Below the pieces are notes generated by a model. The model made no database searches, had not been told where the DNA came from, and saw only the letters and a program-made list of their open reading frames with translations. The position numbers and the translations under genes were made by a program. 64,000 nt of DNA from an uncultured Acidimicrobiaceae bacterium (GTDB lineage Bacteria > Actinomycetota > Acidimicrobiia > Spongiisociales > SHLN01): positions 1 to 64,000 of the forward strand of contig CAMYMH010000010.1 in assembly GCA_947259275.1 (NCBI GenBank), in the 5' to 3' direction. The stretch's first letter is position 1, and each line of letters begins with the position of its first letter. Positions 19,575-28,385 of this stretch are shown here, piece by piece.

Positions 19575-22183
19575 TACGCATCACCTCCCTTCGTGACTTT
19601 TACCTTCACGTGGAATGCCTGGTCGGCCGTGTTGGTCATGTAGCCCTCGCCGGTGAAATAGATCTCGTTGGCGGAGGCTCCTTGCCCCTTGTTCTGCGGA
19701 TGGGTCCACATTCCGAAGTGGTGAGGCATGCCCACGGTGTCGGGCCGGATGCCATCGCAGAAAGCAGCCGTCGTCACCAGCGACCTGGTCTCCCCGGTGA
19801 TGGCGTTGTGTGATTCGACGATGACGGTGTCGCCGTCGGCGATACCGCGTTGGCGAGCCGCCTCCGGGTTCATGTCGAGGCGAGCTCCGGGTGCCAGCTC
19901 GGCCAGCATGGGAACGAAACTCGTCCGTGACTGCTTGTGTTCGATCTGGTGGAAGCTGATCAAGATCAGGTCGTAGTCCGGTGGGGAGTGGTCCATGGTC
20001 GGAGCTCGCCAGGTGGGCAGGGCCGTGTAGTCCTGCCAGTAGATCTCCTCCGCACCCTTCTCCTGCATTTGTCGTTGGGCGTCGAGCAGACTTGCTCCGT
20101 ATAGGCGATGCACCGCTCCCTGGAACGGAGGATCGTTGACGTAGCCGTACATCTTGGTGGGTGCCACCGGGCCCTTGACGAACACACCCTTGGCGGGATC
20201 CTCGAAGTAGCCGATGCCCTCGTCGATCCCCTGAGAGTGCGCCCACCGATCGAAGATGTCACGCACGTCCGGTTTCTGGTCGAGCGGAAGGGCGAACTCG
20301 GTGTCGGTGAGCTTCAACTCTTTGTTGACTACTGACAGGTAGCCATCTTCGCCGAACAGGACGCCAATCTTCTCGCATAAATCCATGTAGATTTCGATTT
20401 CCCCGCGCGATTCGAACAGCGGTTCCATCGGGGGAATCCTGAGGGTCACGGCGTCCGTGTATTGATCGGTGGCCGAGATCGGGCCTTCGTACTTCTCGAT
20501 CGTGGCCGCCGGCAGGACGACGTCGGCGAAATAGTCGGCCGTTTCTGATAGCCAGGGGCTGACCACGGCCACGAACTTGAATATCCCATATGAGTCGAGA
20601 TAGTCCTGCTGGGAGGGGAACGCGTTCAACGGGTTGACGTAGTGGAGGATGGCGACCTCGGGAAGCTCCTCGACTCCATACCGACCCGGATCCTGCATGA
20701 CCTTGGCGACGATCCCGGGAAAACCGGTGTTGATCGGGAAGTACTTGCTCTTGTTGAGCATGAAGTCATACGGGGGATCTTCGACCGTGAGCTTTTCGAA
20801 CTTCGGGTAGTTCTTGTGGATCTTCCAGGTGAAGTCAGAAAGCTGGCCCCCGGCCGCGCCGACCGCCCCCACCAGCATCGGCACCATCGTCATGGCCCGG
20901 GCCGTCTGGAAACCGAGCTCCTGCTGAGCCATGTGGTAGGCCATGATGCCGACCGGGCGGTATGGCACTTCCACTCCGTCGACGACGATGGTCGATCCGA
21001 TTTGGGCGTTGGAGCCGAAGTCTTGCGCTACCTGACGGATTTGTGCTGCGGACAGGCCGGTGATGTCCGCCGCCCATTCGGGCGTGTATTGGGCGACGTG
21101 CTCCTTGAAGAGTTGAAAGCCCGTCTTGACTGGCCTGCCTTCGATCTCGTATTCCCCCTCAAGGGCGGGATCGGTCGCTTCATCCGTGCGCGTGACGCGG
21201 CCCGAGGCTTCGTCCCAGACGAGGGGGATTTCCTCGGCTTCGTCTCCCTCCCCGACGGTCTCGGTAACCGTCATCCCGTTGGCACTCACCAGATACGGAC
21301 CGTTCGTGTAGGCCTTCAGGTACGGACGGTCGAGGTAATCCTGTTCGATCAGCTGATGGCACAGGGCCAATGCCATGGCCAGGTCGGTGCTGGGACGGAT
21401 TGGAAGCCACGTGTCGGCGAACGGTCCGGCGCTGCGCAGACGCGGATCGAGATGAGTTATCTTCATCCCCCGTTCGCGGGCCTTGACCATGTGGCGCGGC
21501 CAGGTCAGCCAGCAGAACTTGTTGCCGCCGGCGTTCGTGATGTTCCAGCCCCACGACAACAGGTAGTTGCAGTATCGGAAGTCGGGATGGAGCACGGCGT
21601 GAGTGCCGAGCGTGTACTCCAGGGCGCGGTATCCAGCATCCGAGCAGAAGGCACCGTGGCCCAGCTTGGAGGAGCCGATTGCCTTCACGAAGGCGTCGTC
21701 GTAGAAGTCCTTCGCTTTGCTGCGCCCTTTCTGCCACAGGACCAGCTTGGGGTCTCGGTCGCGGACCTCTTTGACTCTGTCGGCGACCATCTCCAGCGCC
21801 TCATCCCACGATGCTCGGCGCCACTCACCGGTTGTTCCCTTGTCGTTGGTCCGGACCAGCGGCCACTTGACGCGGTTGGGGTCGTAGAGCGCCTGGATCT
21901 GAGCCTGGCCCTTCGGACACAGCGTCCCTACGTTGCGTGGATTGGTCGGGTTCCCTTCGAACTTCACTACTCGGCCGTCTACGCGGCGGGCCAGCATGCC
22001 GCAGTCCTGTTTGCCTATCCAGCACGTCGTTGCGATGACGTCTTCGACCGGGCCTGCCTGGGCGGTGGTTCCGGCGGAGGCCAAAGTCTCAAGAGGTCCG
22101 AACAGAAACTTGGTGGCTACGACGCCTCCCCCGATGGCGACGGCCGAACCTTGGACGAATTTGCGCCGGGTGACCTTCGGCAT
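19574..22183 (-). CDS. Tat-exported molybdopterin oxidoreductase catalytic subunit
   Basis: An 869-aa DMSO-reductase-superfamily enzyme with bis-MGD. The N-terminal twin-arginine signal is TRRKFVQG followed by a hydrophobic stretch. The Fe-S (FS0) region reads C54-x2-G57-x3-C61 and C89: the usual second Cys is Gly. Cys180 in GHGAFCSDAG is the likely Mo ligand, placing it with the Cys-ligated arsenate/polysulfide/thiosulfate/tetrathionate group rather than Ser-ligated DMSO reductases. The C-terminal MGD domain includes LDMNPEAARQRGIADGDTV. The length is close to ArrA/PsrA-type enzymes. Substrate is undetermined. An AGAGGAG site precedes the ATG. It is the first structural gene after the regulator genes. 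Confidence 0.93.
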   Translation of the reverse strand: MPKVTRRKFVQGSAVAIGGGVVATKFLFGPLETLASAGTTAQAGPVEDVIATTCWIGKQDCGMLARRVDGRVVKFEGNPTNPRNVGTLCPKGQAQIQALYDPNRVKWPLVRTNDKGTTGEWRRASWDEALEMVADRVKEVRDRDPKLVLWQKGRSKAKDFYDDAFVKAIGSSKLGHGAFCSDAGYRALEYTLGTHAVLHPDFRYCNYLLSWGWNITNAGGNKFCWLTWPRHMVKARERGMKITHLDPRLRSAGPFADTWLPIRPSTDLAMALALCHQLIEQDYLDRPYLKAYTNGPYLVSANGMTVTETVGEGDEAEEIPLVWDEASGRVTRTDEATDPALEGEYEIEGRPVKTGFQLFKEHVAQYTPEWAADITGLSAAQIRQVAQDFGSNAQIGSTIVVDGVEVPYRPVGIMAYHMAQQELGFQTARAMTMVPMLVGAVGAAGGQLSDFTWKIHKNYPKFEKLTVEDPPYDFMLNKSKYFPINTGFPGIVAKVMQDPGRYGVEELPEVAILHYVNPLNAFPSQQDYLDSYGIFKFVAVVSPWLSETADYFADVVLPAATIEKYEGPISATDQYTDAVTLRIPPMEPLFESRGEIEIYMDLCEKIGVLFGEDGYLSVVNKELKLTDTEFALPLDQKPDVRDIFDRWAHSQGIDEGIGYFEDPAKGVFVKGPVAPTKMYGYVNDPPFQGAVHRLYGASLLDAQRQMQEKGAEEIYWQDYTALPTWRAPTMDHSPPDYDLILISFHQIEHKQSRTSFVPMLAELAPGARLDMNPEAARQRGIADGDTVIVESHNAITGETRSLVTTAAFCDGIRPDTVGMPHHFGMWTHPQNKGQGASANEIYFTGEGYMTNTADQAFHVKVKVTKGGDA

Positions 22184-22262
22184 GCTTACTCCTCTTGGTC
22201 GTCCTTTGTGCTTTTCTTCACAAGCTCACGGTCAATTGCATCATGAAGCACGACCGGCGTAT

Positions 22263-22279
22263 AGCGGGAGAATCCCGCT
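22263..22279. promoter_or_regulatory. Palindrome between the response regulator and Mo-enzyme genes
   Basis: Perfect 7-bp arms AGCGGGA and TCCCGCT around GAA, 80 nt upstream of the catalytic-subunit ATG and 7 nt past the regulator stop. It is a candidate activator site for the NarL-type regulator. No T-run follows in the minus direction, so a simple terminator is less likely. Confidence 0.4.
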
Positions 22280-22285
22280 TACTGA

Positions 22286-22975
22286 TCAGGTCCTTGTAGG
22301 GGTATTCCCTGACGGGGAGGAGAGGATCCCAAGTTCGAGGGCGTATCGCACCAGGGCTGCCCGGCTGTGGCAGTCCAGCTTGTGCATCAGACGCGCTTTG
22401 TAGGTTTCGATCGTCTTCACGCTCAAGAACGTCATCTCCGCGATCTCGCCGTTGCTATGGCCCAACGCGACCAGCTTGAAGACCTCAGCCTCCCGGGCGC
22501 TGAGAGAGAGATAGCGAACCGTCATATCGTCATCCTCCGGAGCAGCTCCATCCGCTGCCGTGTCGTCCGCCAGCAACTTGGCATGGTCAGGATGTAGATA
22601 GATGCCGCCCTCGGAGACGGTGCGGATGGCCGACAGCAATTCGGAGGTGGCCGCCTGCTTCAGGACGTATCCGGCGCCACCGGAGGCGAGTACCTCCCGC
22701 AAATAGCCGGCGTCATCGTGCATTGTGAGTACCAGCACTCGAGTATCTGGCGCTTGCTCCTGCAGCTGCGCCAGGGCTTGCAGCCCGTTGCATTCGGGCA
22801 TGTTGATGTCCACCAGGGCTACGTCGGGCGTGAGCTCGAGCACTTGCTCGACGCAGTCGTGGCCGTCGGTGGCTTCTCCGACCACCTTCAGGTCCGGTTC
22901 GGCCTCCAGGAGCGCCCGCAGTCCCGCCCGCAGGACGGTGTGATCGTCGGCGATGAGGACTCGGATCGATGTCAT
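22286..22975 (-). CDS. NarL/FixJ-type response regulator
   Basis: A 229-aa regulator. The receiver domain has the acidic pair DD10-11, phosphoacceptor Asp56 (ALVDINMP) and Lys106. The C-terminal LuxR-type HTH is [24 protein letters not shown] with the recognition helix [16 protein letters not shown]. It overlaps the kinase stop by 4 nt. By position it should control the Mo operon that starts 102 nt downstream, and possibly its own operon. Confidence 0.93.
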   Translation of the reverse strand: MTSIRVLIADDHTVLRAGLRALLEAEPDLKVVGEATDGHDCVEQVLELTPDVALVDINMPECNGLQALAQLQEQAPDTRVLVLTMHDDAGYLREVLASGGAGYVLKQAATSELLSAIRTVSEGGIYLHPDHAKLLADDTAADGAAPEDDDMTVRYLSLSAREAEVFKLVALGHSNGEIAEMTFLSVKTIETYKARLMHKLDCHSRAALVRYALELGILSSPSGNTPTRT

Positions 22976-24435
22976 GTCGGGACCTCGATATACACGGTGG
23001 TTCCATTGGTTCCGCTCTCGATGCTGAGACGACCGCCCAACAACTCGGCTCGTTCTGCCATCCCGTGAATGCCGACACTTTGTCCGTTGCGCCGGGCGGC
23101 CTCCGGCCGGAAGCCCCCACCGTTATCTTCGATGATCGCCCGCACGTGCCCGTCCCTGCTGGCAATCAGCACGCTTAGCGTGTCGGCGCCGCTATGCCGG
23201 GCGACATTCGTCATGGCTTCCTGGATGATGCGGTACAGCGCGGTCTCGGTCGTCGGCGGTAGCCGGGTTGGAAGGTCGCAGTGGACATCGATGGCGATCT
23301 TGGGGTGCTGAATGGCGAACTCGGCCGCATACCGATCGATGGCGGCCGCCAAGCCGAGGTCGTCCAGCGCGCTCGGGCGCAGCTCCTTGCCCAACTGGCG
23401 TACGAGTTGGAGGGTTTCGCCTCCCAGCTGGTCGAGCTCGGCGACCTTGGCCTCGATCTCGTCGGGGCCATCCAAGCGGGCGACGACCGACACTCCGACG
23501 ATCATGGAGCTGAGTGCCTGGCCGACCGAGTCGTGCAGCTCGCGGCTGATACGTTTGCGCTCTTCCTCCTGGGCGCCGATCAGCCGCTCGAGGAGACGCG
23601 AGCGAGCCTGCTCATTGGCGGCAATCGTTGATCGGCTGGCCTCCAGGTCGCTCACCATGAGGTTGAAGGCGGTGGCGAGTTCGCCGATCTCGTCATCCGC
23701 CCAGTGCTCGGCGCGGGCCGCCAGGTCCCCTTCACCAACCCTGTGTGTCGTGTCGCGCAGGTCGAGGATTGGACGAGTGAGCAGCCAGGTCAGCAGGCTG
23801 GCCGCCAGCACCCCGAGCAAGCCGACGAACAGCGTGGTCAACAGCATTTGTCCCGTCAAGCCGTCCACCACGTTTTGGAGGCGCGATTCCGCCAAACCAA
23901 GACGGGCTACCCCGGCGGTCCCGTCGAGGATCGGTGCGGCGAAATCGTGTACCCGCCCTTCGTTACTGTCGTAGGCCATGACGTTGACTTGGCCGCCAAT
24001 CGACATATTGAATGAGAGCAGCGCAGAGGGGAAGCCGGCGTCACCGTAAGTGTGGGCCAGGACGGTCCCGTCGGTCGAGACGACGAAACCATACAGAACG
24101 TCCGGATGGTTGGTGGCGGTTTCGTTGAGCAACTCGAACAGAGCGTAAGTGTCGTTGAGGAGGATTGGGTCGACGCTGCGGGCTGCTACGTCGCTGACCT
24201 CAGAGTGACCGCGGCTCTCGAGCTCGCTGGTCACGACCTGGCTCATAACGGAACGAACTTGCCAGGTGATAGCTAGACCGAGCACGGTTGTGAGGGCTAG
24301 CACGATCCCCAGGATCTTGGTGCGAACACTGAAGCCGCCGGCGAACGCCTTGAATCGGTCGGTCCAATTCTCGAGTGAAATCAGCTCCCATGCTGGTACT
24401 CGGGCCCGGCCCTCTCGCAGGGTTGGTGCGGTCAC
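22972..24435 (-). CDS. Sensor histidine kinase (HisKA_3 type)
   Basis: A 487-aa membrane sensor. TM1 is at ~38-60, an extracytoplasmic sensing domain at ~61-195, TM2 at ~196-220 and HAMP to ~270. The HisKA_3 dimer domain carries His301 in [13 protein letters not shown]. The HATPase has [12 protein letters not shown] (N box) and IEDNGGGF (G1). It pairs with the adjacent NarL regulator. The neighbouring PhnD-like lipoprotein probably presents ligand to its extracytoplasmic domain, as in the periplasmic-protein-assisted sensors of arsenic-respiration loci. That comparison is inference. Confidence 0.92.
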   Translation of the reverse strand: MTAPTLREGRARVPAWELISLENWTDRFKAFAGGFSVRTKILGIVLALTTVLGLAITWQVRSVMSQVVTSELESRGHSEVSDVAARSVDPILLNDTYALFELLNETATNHPDVLYGFVVSTDGTVLAHTYGDAGFPSALLSFNMSIGGQVNVMAYDSNEGRVHDFAAPILDGTAGVARLGLAESRLQNVVDGLTGQMLLTTLFVGLLGVLAASLLTWLLTRPILDLRDTTHRVGEGDLAARAEHWADDEIGELATAFNLMVSDLEASRSTIAANEQARSRLLERLIGAQEEERKRISRELHDSVGQALSSMIVGVSVVARLDGPDEIEAKVAELDQLGGETLQLVRQLGKELRPSALDDLGLAAAIDRYAAEFAIQHPKIAIDVHCDLPTRLPPTTETALYRIIQEAMTNVARHSGADTLSVLIASRDGHVRAIIEDNGGGFRPEAARRNGQSVGIHGMAERAELLGGRLSIESGTNGTTVYIEVPT

Positions 24436-25355
24436 GGCCCAGCCTCAGCTGCCGCTAGTAGTGACCGCACGCCGTCGTACTCCCCGTCGTCGGTCTCCAC
24501 GAAGTGATCGATGCCCATTTGAGCAAGAACCTCCTCGCCGGACGGATCGGTGGCCATGTTCAGCAGCAGCTCCCTCAGTTCCACTTTCCGGCGTGGAGGC
24601 AAGTCGGGTGGGACCACCACCGGTGGTATGCCGAAGGCGGGAGACTCGTGAACTATGGAAATGCGCTCGCGCAGGGCGGGGTCACGTTTGAGCGCGAAGT
24701 CCAGGACCAGGCTGTCAACGGCCGCACCATCGGCAATGCCGTTGGCTACCGCCTCGATCGCCCGATCATGACCATAAGTGAAGAACGTCCGCTGGAAGAA
24801 CGTCGCGGGAGTCTCGCCAAGTTGATGAACCAGGTAGGTCGGGTAGGCCCTCCCGGTGTTGCTCATCGGATCGGTGAAAGCGAACACGGTGCCGTGCAGG
24901 TCGGCCATGCTCGCTGCGCGGCTGTCGGACGGAACGATCAGCTGGGAGTGGTAGACGGCTTGACCCGCAATCTCCGGCGCCACCAGCAGCTCCATCCCGA
25001 ATTCATCGTGGCCCGTCACGTAGGCGCTGGTACACACGAAAGCCAGATCCACGCTCTGCTGGGCAACGAGCTCATTGACCTCGGCATAGGTGCGGCGTTG
25101 TATGAGCTCGGTGGAGCGTCCCAGCTGGGCTCCCAGGTAGTCGGCCAAACCCCGGTAGCTGTCGACCGTCCCTTCCGGCGAGATGATGGATGCCACTGCG
25201 ATGCGAAGCGGCACTACGTCGGTTTCGGCTGCCGCCGGTAGCGGCTGGCGCTGGCTGAGATCGACAAATCTGGCCTGGTCTGCCCTCGGCGAGCCGCACG
25301 AGGTGAGCACAACCGCGATCAACGCCCCAATGAGTCGGTGACTGCGGTTACCCAC
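24432..25355 (-). CDS. PhnD-like periplasmic binding lipoprotein
   Basis: A 307-aa substrate-binding protein. Lipoprotein signal with lipobox LTSC at Cys20. The mature part is a PhnD/phosphonate-binding-like type II fold: [55 protein letters not shown] and [13 protein letters not shown]. No ABC ATPase or permease is nearby, so import is unlikely. It overlaps the kinase gene by 4 nt, which points to a sensing role for an oxyanion-like ligand. Similar domains are found fused to or beside sensors for tetrathionate, arsenate and arsenite. Confidence 0.85.
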   Translation of the reverse strand: MGNRSHRLIGALIAVVLTSCGSPRADQARFVDLSQRQPLPAAAETDVVPLRIAVASIISPEGTVDSYRGLADYLGAQLGRSTELIQRRTYAEVNELVAQQSVDLAFVCTSAYVTGHDEFGMELLVAPEIAGQAVYHSQLIVPSDSRAASMADLHGTVFAFTDPMSNTGRAYPTYLVHQLGETPATFFQRTFFTYGHDRAIEAVANGIADGAAVDSLVLDFALKRDPALRERISIVHESPAFGIPPVVVPPDLPPRRKVELRELLLNMATDPSGEEVLAQMGIDHFVETDDGEYDGVRSLLAAAEAGP

Positions 25356-26013
25356 GGTTCACCCGATTCCGGGTTGCTCGATCAGCGGGTGCCACCCGGG
25401 CGGCAAGAAAGTGAGCGAGTGGGAGGGGATCATCGAGGCGAAAGAGCGGCATCGAACTGGGCAGCTTCCAGCTCTGATCGGAGACCACTGCCAGCAGTTC
25501 GTCAAGCCCACAGATCAAGTCTCTGCTGCGGGCTGCGCGATGGACCTCGATCTTCGGGTACGGGCCCCGCTTATAGCCCTCGATCAAGACGAGATCCATC
25601 CCGGCGAAGTGGCTTCCAAGAACGGCATCCAAGTCGCCCGATCCGTTCTCGCGTCTGAACACGGCCACTTGCACCGGACTGGCCCCCACCACGATGTCGG
25701 CGCCGGCCTCGGCCAATCGATAGGTGTCCTTCCCGGGAACATCGAACGAACTCTGGTGACTGTGATGCTTGAGCACACCGACCTGAAGGCCTCGACTCTT
25801 CAGGATTGGCAGCAGGGCCTCGAGCAGGGTGGTCTTGCCGGTATTCGACTTGGCGACGATGGAGACGGCCGGCGGCTGTGTCGAGCCGTCTGGCCAGGTT
25901 TCCCAACGCCAAACGCCGTCGTTGGTGGAGGAGGTTGCTAGTCGGGTCCTCGCTGTGAGGAGGACCTCCTGTGCGCCGATCACGCTGGGTGATTCGGTCG
26001 CCTCCTGGGGCAT
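25348..26013 (-). CDS. mobB: Molybdopterin-guanine dinucleotide biosynthesis protein MobB
   Basis: A 221-aa P-loop protein. SIVAKSNTGKTTLLEALLP is the Walker A, LKHHSH follows strand 2 and LVLIEGYKRGPYPKIEVHR is the family signature. MobB assists MobA in making MGD for the neighbouring bis-MGD enzyme. The start at 26013 is chosen because GAGG precedes it; an in-frame ATG at 26187 would add 58 residues lacking family similarity. The 3' end overlaps the binding-protein gene by 8 nt. About 60 residues before the P-loop are unusual for MobB and have no recognised domain. Confidence 0.85.
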   Translation of the reverse strand: MPQEATESPSVIGAQEVLLTARTRLATSSTNDGVWRWETWPDGSTQPPAVSIVAKSNTGKTTLLEALLPILKSRGLQVGVLKHHSHQSSFDVPGKDTYRLAEAGADIVVGASPVQVAVFRRENGSGDLDAVLGSHFAGMDLVLIEGYKRGPYPKIEVHRAARSRDLICGLDELLAVVSDQSWKLPSSMPLFRLDDPLPLAHFLAARVAPADRATRNRVNRG

Positions 26014-26070
26014 GGTGTCCTCGATGGAGTGAATCCGTCCTTTCCAGAATGGAGGCTTCCCAGACAGAGG

Positions 26071-26114
26071 ATCAGGGACTTTCGTCACCAAGCACCTGTT
26101 CGCAAGGCCCTGAT
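26071..26114 (-). promoter_or_regulatory. Possible structured leader of mobB
   Basis: Arms ATCAGGG (26071-26077) and CCCTGAT (26108-26114) enclose 30 nt, 58-101 nt upstream of the mobB start. It would fold in the mobB leader RNA. It does not match the Moco-RNA consensus as far as can be judged by eye. Confidence 0.25.
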
Positions 26115-26224
26115 TTGCTCCGAAGGCGACCAGCCGGAAACCGACGAAGCTAGCCGGATGAGACTCCGCGAGGAAGAGCGTCGGCATCGCCGATTGGCGT
26201 GGTCCACATGGTGCCCGGCTCGAG

Positions 26225-27040
26225 TCAGCGGATCCGGCCGCCGAAGCGGTACTCGGCGATTGGGTTCCCGTCGGGGTCGAGGAGTTCTAGACCGGTGAGG
26301 GTGGTGACGAACCCGTCGACTTGTCGAATCGCTTCGAGGTAGTCGGTTTCCTGGGCCATCACGCCGTCGGGTTCCATGCACGCCATTTCGGTGTGGGCCA
26401 CGTCACCGATCACGAGGTGGTTCCCATCGATCTGGTAATCGGCGAAGTAATCGTTGCATCCGGCGATGCCTGTCAGGGTTCCGTCGGCGCCAAAGGCGAG
26501 GCTGATTTGGGTGCCGTCGAGGGGTGAGGATCCTCCTCCGTACCACGCCAGCCGCCAGGCCACCCCGGCAAGCGGGAGTTCCTCCGCCGGGCGGAACTGC
26601 AGCTGTGCGGCGCCGGTGGCGTCGGTCAGCTCCAGGCTTCCGTCGGAGACGACGAAGCGATCAGAGGCTTGCATAGCTCGGATGAAGGCGTCTCCCTGCC
26701 CGGTGTAGGCCGGGTCGCATGCGGAGCCGGGGAGTACGGGGTCACCGAAGGAGATGGAGGTCCCCCCTGCCGTGTAGGCGGCTTGGTAGGAGTTGCATCC
26801 GGTGAATCCGGTGGCGGTGCCGTCGGCGAACACCATCGTGCCGATGGCGGTGGGATTCGCCGCCACCATCGTGTTTCCCTCCCAGACCGAGGTCATTTCC
26901 CAGCTCGAACCGGTCAGGGAATCGCCGGTTGCTTCGTCTCCCTCCCCGCAGGCGGCGGCAACCACTAGCAATGCCAGCAGCATGGCGAGGCCGGAAGCTG
27001 TGGTTCCTCGCTTCCGCGCGGTCTTCGGGGTCGGTTTCAC
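26225..27040 (-). CDS. Lipoprotein with two META domains
   Basis: A 271-aa exported protein. The hydrophobic signal ends in a lipobox at VVAAAC. Two META/HslJ-like repeats follow: LTGSSWEMTSVWEGN...GFTGCNSYQAAY and LAGVAWRLAWYGGG...GIAGCNDYFADY, each with the family's GCNxY core. META domains occur in heat-inducible or envelope-stress lipoproteins. GTG start with an AAAGGAC site. It lies 12 nt after a small membrane gene, in the operon headed by the ECF sigma factor. Confidence 0.87.
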   Translation of the reverse strand: MKPTPKTARKRGTTASGLAMLLALLVVAAACGEGDEATGDSLTGSSWEMTSVWEGNTMVAANPTAIGTMVFADGTATGFTGCNSYQAAYTAGGTSISFGDPVLPGSACDPAYTGQGDAFIRAMQASDRFVVSDGSLELTDATGAAQLQFRPAEELPLAGVAWRLAWYGGGSSPLDGTQISLAFGADGTLTGIAGCNDYFADYQIDGNHLVIGDVAHTEMACMEPDGVMAQETDYLEAIRQVDGFVTTLTGLELLDPDGNPIAEYRFGGRIR

Positions 27041-27052
27041 GTTTCTGTCCTT

Positions 27053-27226
27053 TCACATGGTTCCGGAGAGGGCGTTGACCAGCCCGATGAGGAACATGAG
27101 ATATCCGGCCGCGACGGCGGCGGCTGACAGGCTGCGGATGGTGAGGGCGTCGCTCCCGCGGAAGGCAACCGAGCCGCCTGATAAGAGTGCTGCTCCCAGC
27201 AGCAAGAAGATGAGATTCAGTGACAT
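27053..27226 (-). CDS. Small two-helix membrane protein
   Basis: A 57-aa protein with two hydrophobic helices (residues ~3-20 and ~33-53). A strong AGGAG site precedes the ATG. No family is recognised. It sits between the PASTA/GerMN gene and the META lipoprotein gene, in the same orientation, so it is likely part of the sigma-controlled operon. Confidence 0.65.
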   Translation of the reverse strand: MSLNLIFLLLGAALLSGGSVAFRGSDALTIRSLSAAAVAAGYLMFLIGLVNALSGTM

Positions 27227-27323
27227 GACAACTCCTCTGGTTGATCTATCCCGGCACTGCAGCCCTGGTGGGCCAGGCCTGCGCCCACCCGTGGGTGGGC
27301 GCAGGTCGTGCGTGGGATTGGGA

Positions 27324-28385
27324 TTACTGGTTGCGCTGTTGGTCCCACTCGGCGAGGTCCTGTTCCCAGTCGACCCGGGATGTGACCCGGCAGCCGTCCG
27401 ACTCGAACATGGCCGACCATGCGGCGCAGTCGCCGTTGAAGTGGAACTCAACACTGTCCACCTCGGGGTGGAAGAACACGTTCCGGTGCAGTTCAGCGTG
27501 GAACTGGACCATGCCGGTCGAGGTGTTCATGTTGTTGACGATGATGGCCTCGTTGAAGTCGACCACCAGCCGTCCATCCGCCAGCGTCGCACTGTTCAGT
27601 GCGTCGGCGGTGGCGGCATCGAAAGCCGATGTGAACCCGACGGCTCGTTCATCAGGTGTCAGGCCGGCCAGTAGCGACCGGAGCGTCCACTCGATGCGAT
27701 CGATCGCTTCGCCACCCTGTTCGGGGACGATTCGGGGGACACCAGCACCCGCGGTCGGCCAGACGTCGTCGTTACCACACTCGAAGAAGACACTGATGAT
27801 CACTTCTCCGGGACCGGGAGCGAGAGGATCCGGTGGGTTGCAGGTCGCAATCGCCCGCACGTCGACGGTGACCACGGTGCCCTCGTCGACCTCGACGCCG
27901 GGAGCAGGCTCCTGAGCCATCACGATCGCGGCGTCATTGTCCTCCGGCAGTGCCAGGATCTCGAGGCCTGCTTGCTCCAGGAGCGCTCGAGCGTCCGCCA
28001 GGGTCTTCCCCGACAGGTCGGGAACCGACACAACCAGCGGAACAACGACCTCGGGCAGAGTGGTGGTAACCGGCGGGAGGGTGGTAGTCACCGGCGGAAC
28101 TCCTTCGGCGACATCACCGTCGTTGGTCACCAGCAACCAGGCGGTCACTCCGAGTGCGGCGGCTCCGACGAACGAGACCAGGGCAATCGCGGGTCCTCTC
28201 CATCTCCGTAGTCGCGGGGGAGCAGGCTGTGATTCGATAGTTCTTGGTTCTTTGGTCAACATGGTGGGTTTCCTCTGTTCATGGAGGATGGTTTCGGCGT
28301 CGGGACGCTCGGCTACCGGGGCCGAGTCCGCCGGAGCCGGGTTGGCTTCGGTGAACAGCTGGTAGATCCGATCAATGTCGTTCAT
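27324..28385 (-). CDS. Membrane-anchored PASTA and GerMN-like protein, possible anti-sigma partner
   Basis: A 353-aa single-pass protein. A ~60-residue cytoplasmic head (MNDIDRIYQLFTEANP) is followed by a helix (~66-88) and a Thr/Pro linker (PPVTTTLPPVTTTLP). One PASTA domain follows (VPDLSGKTLADARALLEQAG), then a GerMN-type sporulation/germination domain (~185-310: LLAGLTPDERAVGFTSAF, LADGRLVVDFNEA) and a Cys-containing tail. Overlap with the ECF sigma gene (ATGA) and the cytoplasmic head suggest an anti-sigma-like sensor. PASTA domains bind cell-wall fragments or beta-lactams. Confidence 0.8.
   Translation of the reverse strand: MNDIDRIYQLFTEANPAPADSAPVAERPDAETILHEQRKPTMLTKEPRTIESQPAPPRLRRWRGPAIALVSFVGAAALGVTAWLLVTNDGDVAEGVPPVTTTLPPVTTTLPEVVVPLVVSVPDLSGKTLADARALLEQAGLEILALPEDNDAAIVMAQEPAPGVEVDEGTVVTVDVRAIATCNPPDPLAPGPGEVIISVFFECGNDDVWPTAGAGVPRIVPEQGGEAIDRIEWTLRSLLAGLTPDERAVGFTSAFDAATADALNSATLADGRLVVDFNEAIIVNNMNTSTGMVQFHAELHRNVFFHPEVDSVEFHFNGDCAAWSAMFESDGCRVTSRVDWEQDLAEWDQQRNQ

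Noticed and set aside
20642-22246. 534-codon plus-strand frame opposite the Mo catalytic subunit
   Set aside because: It is antisense to a strongly conserved enzyme and has no recognisable domain.
26014-26187. Longer MobB beginning at 26187
   Set aside because: The additional 58 residues lack similarity to the family and cover a structured leader. The start at 26013 has a ribosome site.
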